From: Lineus longissimus
Lineage: Eukaryota > Nemertea > Pilidiophora > Heteronemertea > Lineidae
Length of the DNA: 64,000 bases
Direction of reading: 5' to 3'
NCBI RefSeq assembly: GCF_910592395.1
Contig: NC_088309.1
Location: 14,322,599-14,386,598, forward strand
Shown here: positions 33,632 through 44,689 of the stretch, piece by piece
Position numbering within the stretch: position 1 is the first letter of the stretch
Layout: every line of letters starts with the position of its first letter
Translations under genes and position numbers: made by a program
The notes under the pieces: model-generated
The model's input: only the letters and a program-made list of their open reading frames with translations
Database searches by the model: none
What the model was told of the DNA's origin: nothing

Positions 33632-36600
33632 TCATCAACCAATGTCCAATGTCCACCTTACAAGATGTACAAAAAGTATCTTGTCGATGTTGGCTCAGAC
33701 ATTCCTAGAAGCAGTGACTGGCGGTATAAGGTCAAGAATTGTGACTACCGGTACCAAGAAGAAAGGGACTATGAGGGAAAGCACAGCAGTACACAGAGTG
33801 ATGATGATATCACGTCTTCTCTCCTCAAATCTGTTGAAACGAAAAGGTATGTACCGGTACGTGAACTGAATGCAGAGCCTGCCTGCTGACGCATGTCTTT
33901 CCATTGTGTTTGCAAAGAGATAACGATACAGCTATCATCACTCGCAAGTCTACTGCGGAAAGATCAACGGTAGACCCTGAGAAAATGACCAGATCATCAC
34001 CAAGAATCATTCTCGTGTTGGCATGAACGCGTTTATACCACCTGGGCAAACACGTGTTCACTCAGATAAAATGCGTGTGGCATACACAGCGTATACTGAA
34101 ACTTCAAAAAGTCCGATTTTTCAACCAAAGAGACAAATAATGGAACTTTGACTGTATACTATTTGTTGAAAGCCTGTCCCTCACCCTCTCCATGGCAAAA
34201 ATTTGGTTCCAGCCAAAGCGCATGCTTATGAATGGCCTGAATAGAAGCACATTACTAAATCATGGCACAAGAAATAGGCAGTATGTTCCCCCAATCTAGG
34301 CTTCTATTGGAATATAGACGGATGATAATGAAGAAACTTTAAATTGTTGATCAAAATATTTTCATGGTCTGCTACAGGAAGTAATAATACACGCGGTGAA
34401 TACATTTCTTGTCAGTGTACGAGTGGCCACAGTGGTTCCATTACAATGACTTATTCAACTTTTGTTGACTTTGCTATCAGGCGGTGACTTTTCTAAAAAA
34501 TGACTGCATTGCCTTGAGCAAAAAATTGCATACAATATCCATCACTACATACATACATACATTCCATCAAATGTTCTGTTTGCATTTCAGCAACAGTGGC
34601 GAATCACGATCACATGTCTTTTTTGAAGTGCTCTCACATCTTGAAGAATAAGAAGAGGGTCCAGCTGTGGACATTTTGAATTTTGCTCAACCTGAACCCA
34701 TAGATGCAAGTTCCTTTTTAGCTCACCTCTTAGCAGAGGTGAGCTTATCCCATACCGTGGCGTCCGTCGTCCGTCGTCGTCGTCGTCGTCGTCCGTCGTC
34801 CGTTAGCAGGGCACGTTTCGTAACTGTTAAAGCTATTGAGTTGAAACTTGGTACACATGTACCCTTATGTAATGACACCTTGGAGACCAAGTTTCGGTCC
34901 GATTCGTTTCATGGTTTGGCCACCAGGGGGCCAAACGTTAAAAGTGAAAATATGCAATATCTCCCTAAATAGTAGTCGGGAAATTTTGAAAAAAATATGG
35001 TAGGTACTTCTAGCAAAGGTGCATCATATATCCTCCGGGTTTTTGATTTGACCTCCTTTTCAAGGTCACAGAGGTAAAATGGTGTAAATTGGCCGTTAGG
35101 ATGTAACGATGGCACGTTTCTAAACTGCAATGACTATTGATACCAAATTTGGTACACATTTACCCCTTAGTCAGGTGATCTCAGGGACCGAAGTTTGGTC
35201 CAATATGATTCACCACTTGACCACCAGGGGGCAAAATCCAAAAACCTTAAAAATGTGATTATTCCTTAACTTCTTGCCCGATTGCCACCAATTTGATATC
35301 ATGGGTACATCTAACCACCATACAGTATATGTCACACAGGTTTTTAATTTGACCTTCTTGTCAAGGTCACAGAGGTCAAATGGCGTAAATTCGCCGTCAG
35401 GCCGTAACTATGGCACGTTTCTTAACTGCAATGACTATTGATCACAAATTAAGTACACATGTACCCCTTGGTCAGGTGATCTTAGGTACCGAAGTTTGGT
35501 GCGATCTGATTTGCCGTTTGGCCTCCAGGGAGGGGGCCAAATCCTAAATTCTTCAAAATGCCATTATTCCTAGAAATGACTTGCCCGATTGGCACCAATT
35601 TTATATCATAGGTACATCTAATTCTAACAACCATTCAATGTGTCACCCGGGTCTTCTTTGATTTGACCTACTTTTCAAGGTCACAGAGGTCGAATGTACT
35701 GTAAATTTGCCATTTTGGGGAAATTGTAATTGCTTGGACCTACATCAAACCTAACACTACATGACACAATACCATGCTCTTTATCCATCTTTCCTCCACA
35801 TGAGGTGAGCACAATGGCCCTGGCCATTTCATTTCCTTTACAACGTCTGCCTGCATCAGTTTAGCAACATTGAGGTTTCACATGCCCATCCAGCCAACTG
35901 GATGGATGGGCATGTGAAACTCAATGTTGCTAAACTGGATGGATGGGCATGTGAAACTCAATGTTGCCAAACTGATGGAATCTAGGTTAAAAAAAGCTAC
36001 GGTAAAAGTGGCTATGGTAAAAAAGGCCTAGTAAAAAATATATCGATATTGAATGACCCAAACCACCTGGAAACCAAATGTCTTGGCAAACATAATAGTA
36101 GTAGTAGTAGGCCTATGACAACCCCAAATGTTAACAGAGAACACAACTAAATGTGTGATACAAATTAATTTCATTTTTCTCTTCATTTCAGCCTTTTGAA
36201 ACTGAGAATGCCCGGCCATTAGAATTAGATATGGTTGAAGAACTACATGATACCATCACAGACGAGAGTGACTTTGAAATTCTTGATGAGAATAATGTAC
36301 GTGTAACTTATGTACTATGTCTGTAACCACTCAAGACATCACAGACGTTTGACCATATAAATTTCAGTTAGTTAGAATCAATAAAATAAGAATAACACAT
36401 GAGTACATGTTTTGATCGTGGAAGAAGAGTGGTTGTCTTGGCCCATTGAAACCAACACTTGGGTTTTGTAAATACAATACTTAACTAACCCTCACTCTAA
36501 CCATAACCACTCTTCTAAAGGTGTGAAAATATTAATTGGCAAGGAATTCTGCATTCAAGCCGACACTTCCATGTCTTTCATTTACATTTATGATCATTTT

Positions 36601-38920
36601 CCAGATCGACCAAGTCGATGATGTCAACCAGGGAAATGAGGGTGGAAATGATGCCCCTGAAGAAGCTCCACTCCATGCTGGGACAACCCTGACATTGTCA
36701 CAATTTCAAATACTCTTCCTGCTCCAGATATTCAAACACGGCTATAGTGGACAGTCTTTAGAGGACTTTTGTCAGTTTAGCGAGCTGTTACTGCCAGGAA
36801 GACTTCCCAGGTCAAAGTATCTGTACAAGAAGTCTCTTCCAGTGTTTAAAGGAGATACCAAGACCCACATTTACTGTAAAGAATGTGTGAGTTACATAGG
36901 TTCTAAGGAAGAGCTAGCACAAAATGGGATTTGTGAGGTTTGTGAAACACCGTACAGCATCAAAGATTCCGTCAAGGGTGGACATTTCTTCCTTACGATA
37001 CCAATGGAAGATCAAATCAGGAGTATCATGGAGAGCGTCGATGAAGGGCGGTGTTTGAAAAAATCTGATGGAGAATATGGTATCTACTCCGATGTCATCT
37101 TTGCCAGAAAAATTCAAGAAATGTATCACTCTGGATACCTCTCCGACAATGATTTGACTGTGCTATGGAACTTTGATGGTGTGCCAATTTTCAAATCGAC
37201 GAACTTTTCAATCACACCCATTCAACTCACCATAAATGAACTTCCCTATGACGTACGGAAGAAAAATGTTCTGATGTATGGGTTGTGGTTCGGGAGCCAA
37301 AAGCCAAAAGCCCATACCTTCTTGAGGCCATTTGTTTCGGAGGCAGTGACATTAAAGGAGGAAGGACTCAGCTGGCGTGCCAAACATTCTGGCAGGGAAA
37401 TCAGGAGCCGGGTGTTCTTCCTCGCAGCATCATGCGACACCGTTGCTCGGCCAATCATACGAAATACGGTCCAATTCAATGGTGCGTTCGGCTGTGATTG
37501 GTGTCTTCATGAGGGTGAGCGTGTTGAACGTGGGGATGGTTATGCCAGGTGTTATCCATCAACAACGGACCCGACGGTGCCAGAACCGTCTGCGAGAACT
37601 AAAGCCACACAGATGGATCTAGCATTTGCGGCTGAAACAGCTGGAGAATCTAAGAAGGGTGTGAAAGGAGTCTCGCTACTGTCATTGCTACCAGACTTCG
37701 ACATAGTTGACGGATTTGTGGTAGACTATATGCATGCCGTCTTGCTCGGTGTTGCACGTCAGTTTACCACATTGTGGTTTGATAGCCAGTATCATGACAG
37801 ACCATGGTATATCGGAACATTCAGCGACATGGTCAGCCAATCATTGACAGAAATAAAACCGCCGTCTGAGCTAACAAGGGCACCTAGAAGTTTAGCTGTT
37901 CGAAAATATTGGAAAGCATCGGAATGGCGGTCATTTCTTCTGTACTATTCCCCATTTGTGTTGAGGTTGACTGGACTCCCAGACAAGTACTACAAACACT
38001 GGATGTTGCTGGTGTCTTGCGTGTTTGGACTCATGAAGGAGAAAATTTCTGAGGATCAACTTCTTGTGCTAGAGCACGGTCTCAAAATCTTCGTCGAGTT
38101 GGTTCAAAAATACTATGGAATCCAGCATGTTACATTCAATGTTCACCAGTTGGTACACATTTGTTCATCAGTGCGGAACTGGGGACCAGTGTGGGCTACG
38201 TCAGCGTTCCCATTTGAAGGTCAAAACCAAGTGCTCATTAAACTCTTTCATGGGAAGACATTTGCACCACAGCAAATAGCTGAAAAATTCGCCATCAAAA
38301 TAGGATTAAAATCTGCTGCACCTGCGATTATGGGTGCTGCTGGTGAGGGTGCAAAACTGTTGTATCAGCGACTGTCTCATAGTGGTCGGTATCTCTCTTC
38401 CAGTGAGACAAAGTTAGCTGGAGTCTATTTGTATGGCAAGGCAGTAAAAAAGGAAATGACATTGTCCAGTAGGGTAGCATTGGAACAGTTTTTGAATGAA
38501 CCAATTCAAGTTGCGAAGGAATTCGATCATTTCTTGAGATTCTCTACTGGTAGATTTGTGTGCCATGCCTGCAATTATGATAGAAGTAAGAAGAGACGAA
38601 ATGATATCGTGCTTCTTGATGATAGTACCCTGTGCATTGTAAAAGAACTTGTGGTGTTTGTGCCTGACTGTAACTGTGATGATGGAGCTTGTGTCTGCGA
38701 ATTGCAGCCATTCGCCATTCTGCAGAAACTTGCTGTGAACAACGCTGCCTTCTTCACTGATCGGAGGTCTGGTGTTCAGTGTCGAGACATAGTAGAAGTT
38801 GAAAGAACTGGTGAAACGCTTGCTCGAACAGTTGACAGTATCAAGAAGAAATGTGTTGTGGTGCAATTTAATGGTAGACTTTTTTCTGTGCCTATGCCAA
38901 ATCAGTTTGAAACTGACTAA
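33632..38920 (+). CDS. CACTA/EnSpm-type transposase (tnp2/Transposase_21-related), spliced
   Basis: Exons are 33632-33846, 34591 to about 34716, 36192-36296 and 36605-38920, with GT/AG borders; phases agree wherever two borders can be checked (2 between the first pair, 0 before the last exon). The open frame starts at 36536, but its first 23 codons are intron. The last exon (771 codons) holds the nuclease core: WNFDGVPIFKSTNFSITPIQ with the first Asp, VLMYGLWFG, FLAASCDTVARPI with the second, and a CDWCLHEG zinc-binding insertion. FDIVDGFVVDYMHAVLLGV and the DUF4218-like NVHQLVHICSSVRNWGPVWA then FPFEGQN (with the Glu) follow. An N-terminal zinc-ribbon-like segment (YCKECVSYIGS..., ICEVCETPY) and a cysteine-rich C-terminus (VPDCNCDDGACVCE) are present. 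The enzyme would excise its own transposon. An in-frame TAA after SHLEE (about 34651) and an insertion in exon 2 suggest it is dead, though the last exon is intact. Confidence 0.8.
34717..35836. mobile_element. Modular GCTCACC...GGTGAGC repeat element, copy 2, inserted in the transposase gene
   Basis: It begins with the perfect hairpin GCTCACCTCT-TAGC-AGAGGTGAGC (34721-34744) and a GTCGTC run. Three modules of about 300 bp start with GGCACGTTTC at about 34809, 35111 and 35411. Each contains TTGGTACACAT-like, CACCAGGGGGC-like and AGGTCACAGAGGT-like phrases. It ends with GGTGAGCACAATGGCCCTGG and CCATTTCATTTCC. A short TTCCTTT flanks both sides and may be the target duplication. Confidence 0.85.
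35856..35982. repeat. Short hairpin with a duplicated right arm
   Basis: AGTTTAGCAACATTGAG and TTTCACATGCCCATCCA on the left are answered by TGGATGGGCATGTGAAA, CTCAATGTTGCTAAACT on the right, and the right arm is then repeated once more. It lies in the intron before the 36192 exon. Confidence 0.9.
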
Positions 38921-39480
38921 GCAATACTAGTAACTTCATCTACCAGATACTGACAGTGACGCTTTAGATCATATTTAGGCTCTGGTTGTTTGCATAGAAA
39001 GAAACCTTACTGAGAAGATACGTCTGATCGCTACTTCATTTTCCTTGAAATGTCCTCTGGGTTGCGTAATTTGCCTAGGAAATGCGACAGTAAATCACCT
39101 GGGGATAACTTCTTCATGATACAGCAGAAGATATATACCTTTTTAGGAAAATACATGCTTCTTGGTGACAACTTGTATATGACTTGACTTTCTGGTGATA
39201 ATTTGTAACTTGATTTTTTCATGAAAGTACACTTTATTCATGAGATGCAATTTGTTATTCTCATTGCCCATACACTAAAATAGTTGCCACAGGAGCATGA
39301 ATAAGGCATGGTACTACGAGTATACTCGTAGTTGGCCTGCGGAAGGAACCTAAAACTACGAGTTATCTCGTAGGTGGCACTCAACGTGTTAAGAGAAGGT
39401 AAATTTCATCAGCATTCACAGCACATGATAGCAGATTTACGATCTTTGTCGAAATGATTTAGTACCCTAAGACTTTCCAA
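38921..39480. other. 3' flank of the transposase gene
   Basis: Three related phrases (TGGGGATAACTTCTTCATGA at 39103, TGGTGACAACTTGTATATGA at about 39163, TGGTGATAATTTGTAACTTG at about 39196) look like subterminal repeats of the CACTA-type element. A piggyBac-like end is suggested at 39305-39391 by paired ACTACGAG palindromes and GGCACTCAACGTGTTAA. No gene. Confidence 0.4.
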
Positions 39481-39492
39481 GGCACATTATGT

Positions 39493-39940
39493 GTTCCTCA
39501 GGGTGTTCTGAGGTGTTCCAGTGGTGCTCAATATTCAGTTAAATTTTTTTAAGTCCAAAGGGTGTTCCGAGGTGTTTCTGTGGTGGTCAGTAGTTGGTGA
39601 AATTTTTCAAAGTCCAGAGGGTGTTTTGAGGTGTTTCTGTGGTGGTCAGTAGTTGGTGAAATTTTTCAAAGTCCAGAGGGTGTTTTGAGGTGTTTCTGTG
39701 GTGGTCAGTAGTTGGTGAAATTTTTCTAAGTCCAAAGGGTGTTCTGAGGTGGTCAATATTCAGTGAAATTTTTCTAAGTCCAAAGGGTGTTCTGAGGTGT
39801 TCCTGTGCATGTGGTGGTCAATATTCAGTTAATTTTTCTAAGTCCAAAGGGTGTTCTGAGGTGTTCCTGTGGTGGTCAATATTCAGTTAATTTTTTCTGA
39901 GTCCAAAGGGTGTTCTGAGGTGGTCAATATTCAGTGATGT
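39493..39940 (+). repeat. Tandem repeat of about 59 bp (AAAGGGTGTTCTGAGGTG units)
   Basis: About seven units contain AGGGTGTTCTGAGGTGTT, GTGGTGGTCA and AGTGAAATTTTT. AGTCCAGAGGGTGTTTTGAG at 39611 and 39670 gives a 59-bp period. Related motifs appear inverted at 40380-40545. Confidence 0.9.
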
Positions 39941-40380
39941 ACCTCAATTGGATATAATCAGCCCTATATCGATTTGACATCGAATTACGAATTACGAAAC
40001 TTTATTCATCCTTATAAAACAAAATACATCGGTGAATAGAATGAAGTGGACATAAAAGAGAAGTAGGCCCTACAGGACCCAGTGTATAAGTACAATTACA
40101 GGACAAGTTTGACACATGATCATAATACTATTAAAAAAACCTATTGTTTTCCAATCCGTTCGACATCAGATAGACATCCAACTTGGATATAGAATGGATA
40201 TAAGTTAATCATGTTAATCTGGACATCCAATGCCATGGATATATTGTACATTCAGTCATATATCAAATGGATATCGGGTCCCAGGATGTCCAATGGATAT
40301 ACAGCATTTTGGATATACGTCAGATATAACAGTAGGCCTAGTCTTATATCCGATGGATTGGATATCACGAAAATGTCCCT
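39941..40380. other. GGATAT-rich spacer between inverted repeat arrays
   Basis: TGGATAT and its complement ATATCCA occur repeatedly between 39950 and 40370 (for example near 39950, 40186, 40270, 40297 and 40313). No protein-coding sequence is recognised. Confidence 0.5.
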
Positions 40381-40545
40381 ATGGCAGCCTTTGTATACCA
40401 CACAGTCCACCACAGCACACTCCATGTGGGATTATGTGCACCACAGGACAGCCTTTGTGCACCACACGAGCAATCTGGTCCACTACAGGACACCCTTTGG
40501 CCCAGCACATAACACCATAGAATACCCTAGAACACCCTTCAGTCA
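40381..40545 (-). repeat. Inverted counterpart of the 39.5-39.9 kb array
   Basis: Read on minus it gives AAAGGGTGTCCTGTAGTGG and AAAGGCTGTCCTGTGGTGC, similar to the units at 39493-39940. The two arrays with the spacer form a transposon-like structure of about 1 kb. Confidence 0.65.
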
Positions 40546-40657
40546 CCACTTAGATATTTTTAGTAGGGAAGACATACATTATACGATACATTATGCATGT
40601 ATACATGTAGGCCTATACCACATACGTATGCCTACATCATACATGCATGACATGTAA

Positions 40658-41992
40658 TAGGGAGCTCTTAAGCGAGCTTTATGGTTAAGGGTCGAATGTG
40701 TGTGTGTATACCGTCAACGAAAAAAACTTGACCCGGTTGACCGGAACCAGAAAACCTCTGCACCCAGGTGACATTTTTGCACGCGAATCGTATACGCTAA
40801 TGCACAGCAATTTACCTGGGGAGAGATTTTCTTTTTCCAAACAATTCAGCTGAACGCTACGATGTTTACGCAGAGAAGCCGCTGTTCGGTTGAAGATTTC
40901 GTCAAAACAGGGCCGAATCAAAGTGTAACGATACCCTGGGGCGAATCGAAATGCATTAAACAACAAGCTGCATCGCTGCCAGAGATTATTTTTCTCTTCC
41001 CGCGACGAAATCGTGCTTTGAACTGGCAAAATTCCGCAAAAGATTTTCCGTCTGCTAACTTTTCCGTAGTTTCAAGCGCACCAACATGATCGGTCCGGGG
41101 CTGCCCGTTTCGACGACGATTTCGTCAATATCATGGGGTGTGACAATATGTCAACGGTCTGGTTCCATTAATAATGCAATAATCTTGAAAGTACATTGGT
41201 CTCAATGTCTATTTCCCCGTTTCCATGTCAAAATCCTACCGTGAAACCTGAAACCACTCGTCCACAACACTGGCCATTTTAATTTTCCGTAGAAAGCGCA
41301 TGCGCACTTTACTCAAACGCACGCGCTACCCTCAGGTCTCACAAGCCGGTGCGGAGGCCAGGCCTACCTGCCTCCAAAAATGACGCGACGTCATTTCATG
41401 CATACCCCTGTTCCAGCGGCTGTAGACTTGGCAGTACGTTACTCTCACACAAACCAATACATTTCTGAATAGCATGTCTCTTGTATTGTAGAATACATCT
41501 GACCAAGTTTGACCAAGTGATCAGGTGTTAATCTTGAAGTTATAAGGCATAGAGGTGAATTTTTTTCAAATTTGCGTTATACAGGGTGTCTCATGCATTG
41601 TGCTACATCAGTCTATGCATGACTGTATGTCTAGGCGACGTTGGTCTTTTTGAATTAGAATATAAATCTTAATTACACTTGGGTCTTGGGATCATTATGC
41701 TTATCTCCGGGCAAAAATACCTATCCTTCTCCTGTTGTGTTTAGTTTCCCACATTCTCCCCACTTATTTTCTATACTGCGACAGCGTCTATTGGGTCAAC
41801 TGCCATGATGGCATCATCCTAACTATATCCCCCCTCTCCCACCCACCAACTACTCGCCATCAATCATTGACATTTTGTGCTAGCCAACTGCTTCTTCGGT
41901 AAACTGCCATGATGGCATCATCCTAACTATATAACCCCCCCCCCCCCCCCGAGTCTTCTCGCTCACCAGCCCTATTAACGAAGAGCTCCCTA
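40658..41992. repeat. Tandem 1.36-kb unit, copy 1
   Basis: The unit starts TAGGGAGCTCT, followed by AGCGAGCTTTATGGTTA, and ends AGAGCTCCCTA, so its ends are inverted repeats. A 24-bp spacer separates it from copy 2. The internal segment at 41514-41642 is inverted relative to copies 2 and 3. Inside lies a short ORF (40862-41089) conserved in all copies. Confidence 0.9.
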
Positions 41993-42016
41993 TCAAGGCC
42001 TGAGCCTTCCTCATAT

Positions 42017-43365
42017 TAGGGAGCTCTAGCGAGCTTTATGGTTAGAGAGTGTGTGTATACCATCAACGAAAAAAACTTGACCCGGAACCAGAAAACCTCC
42101 ACACCCAGGTGACATTCTTGCACGCGAATCGTATACGCTAATGCACAGCAATTTACCTGGGGAGAGATTTTCTTTTTCCAAACAATTCAGCGGGACGCTA
42201 CGATGTTTACGCACAGAAGTTGCTGTTCGGTTGAAGATTTCGTCAAAACAGGGCCGAATCAAAGTGTAACGATACCCTGGGGCGAATCGAAATGCATTAA
42301 ACAACAAGCTGCATCGCTGCCAGAGATTATTTTTCTCTTTCCGCGAAGAAATCGTGCTTTTAACTGGCAAAATTCGTCTGCTAACTTTTCCGTAGTTTCA
42401 AGCGCACCAACATGATCGGTCCGGGGCTGCCCGTTTCGACGACGATTTCGTCAATATCATGGGGTGTGACAATATGTCGACGGTCTGGTTCCATTAATAA
42501 TGCAATAATCTTGAAAGTACATTGGTCTCAATGTCTATTTCTCCGTTTCCATGACAAAATCCTACCTTGAAACCTGAAACCACTCGTCCACAACACAAGC
42601 CATTTCTATTTTCAGAAAGCGCATGCGCACTAACTCAAACGCACGCGCTGACCTCAGGTCTCACTAGCCGGTGCGGAGGCCAGGCCTACTTGCCTCCAAA
42701 AATGACGCGACGTCATTTCATGCATACCCCTGTTCCAGCGGCTGTAGACTTGACAGTACCTTACTCTCACACAAACCTATACATTTCTGAATAGCTTGTC
42801 TCTTGAAGAATACATCTGACCAAGTTTCAACGTCGTCTAGACTTACAGTCATGCATAGACTGATGTAGCACAATGCATGAGACACCCTGTATATATAACG
42901 CAAATTTGAAAAATTTCACCTCTATGCCTTATAACTTCAAGATTAACACCTGATCACCACTGGCTAGTGAGACCTCAAACTATTCAGGACGGGGGGGGGG
43001 GGGGGGGGTCGGCTAAGGTGTTTTTGAATTAGAATATAAATCTTAATTACACTTGGGTCTTGGGATCATTATGCCTATCTCCGGGCAAAAATACCTATCC
43101 TTCTCCTGTTGTGTTTAGTTTCCCACATTCTCCCCACTTATTTCTATACTGCGACAGCGTCTATTGGGTCAACTGCCATGATGGCATCATCCTAACTATA
43201 TCCCCCCTCTCCCACCCACCAACTACTCGCCATCAATCATTGACATTGTGTGCTAGCCAACTGCTTCTTCGGTCAACTGTCATGATGGCATCATCCTAAC
43301 TATATACCCCCCCCCCCCCCCCCGAGTCTTCTCGCTCACCAGCCCTATTAACGAAGAGCTCCCTA
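42017..43365. repeat. Tandem 1.36-kb unit, copy 2
   Basis: Same ends as copy 1 (TAGGGAGCTCT at 42017, AGAGCTCCCTA at 43355) and the same 24-bp spacer (TCAAGGCCTGAGCCTTCCTC...) before copy 3. The short ORF here has an in-frame 15-bp deletion (42203-42415). A G run at about 42992 replaces material absent from copy 1. Confidence 0.9.
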
Positions 43366-43389
43366 TCAAGGCCTGAGCCTTCCTCATAT

Positions 43390-44656
43390 TAGGGAGCTCT
43401 CAGCGAGCTTTATGGTTAGAGAGTGTGTGTATACCATCAACGAAAAAAACTTGACCCGGAACCAGAAAACTTCCACACCCAGGTGACAGTTTTGCACGCG
43501 AATCGTATACGCTAATGCACAGCAATTTACCTGGGGAGAGATTTTCTTTTTCCAAACAATTCAGCGGGACGCTACGATGTTTACGCAGAGAAGCCGCTGT
43601 TCGGTTGAAGATTTCGTCAAAACAGGGCCGAATCAAAGTGTAACGATACGCTGGGGCGAATCGAAATGCATTAAACAACAAGCTGCATCGCTGCCAGAGA
43701 TTATTTTTCTATTTCCGCGAAGAAATCGTGCTTTGAACTGGCAAAATTCCGCAAAAGATTTTCCGTCTGCTAACTTTTCCGTAGTTTCAAGCGCACCAAC
43801 ATGATCGGTCCGGGGCTGCCCGTTTCGGCGACGATTTCGTCAATATCATGGGGTGTGACAATATGTCGACGGTCTGGTTCCATTAATAATGCAATAATCT
43901 TGAAAGTACATTGGTCTCAGTGTCTATTTCCCCGTTTCCATGACAAAATCTTACCGTAAAACCTGAAACCACTCGTCCACAACACTGGCCATTTCAATTT
44001 TCCGTAGAAAGCGCATGCGCACAAACTCAAACGCGCGCGCTACCCTCAGGTCTCACAAGCCGGTGCGGAGGCCAGGCCTACCTGCCTCCAAAAATGACGC
44101 GACGTCATTTCATGCATACCCCTGTTCCAGCGGCTGTAGACTTGGCAGTACCTTACTCTCACACAAACCTATACATTTCTGAATAGCTTGTCTCTTGTAG
44201 AATACATCTGACCAAGTTTCAACGTCGTCTAGACATACAGTCATGCATAGACTGATGTAGCACAATGCATGAGACACCCTGTATAACACAAATTTGAAAA
44301 ATGTCACCTCTATGCCTTATAACTTCAAGATTAACACCTGATTACCACTGGCTAGTGAGACCTCAAACTATTCAGGACGGTGGGGGGGGGGTCGGCTAAG
44401 GTTTTTTTGAATTAGAATATAAATCTTAATTACACTTGGGTCTTGGGATCATTATGCTTATCTCCGGGCAAAAATACCTATCCTTCTCCTGTTGTGTTTA
44501 GTTTCCCACATTCTCCCCACTCTTATTTTCTATACTGCGACAGCGTCTATTGGGTCAACTGCCATGATGGCATCATCCTAACTATATCCCCCCTCTCCCA
44601 CCCACCAACTACTCGCCATCAATCATTGACATTGTGTGCTAGCCAACTGCTTCTTC
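43390..44656. repeat. Tandem 1.36-kb unit, copy 3, right end lost
   Basis: It starts with the same TAGGGAGCTCT end and follows copy 2 closely until CAACTGCTTCTTC near 44655, where the sequence changes. The duplicated GCCATGATGGCATCATCC block and the right terminus are missing. Confidence 0.9.
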
Positions 44657-44689
44657 AGGGCACTAACATTGGAATGGCCAAGACGGGGT

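Noticed and set aside
36536-36604. Methionine start of the 794-codon frame
   Set aside because: The first 23 codons precede a TTTTCCAG acceptor and look like intron. The coding part begins at 36605 and joins upstream exons in phase.
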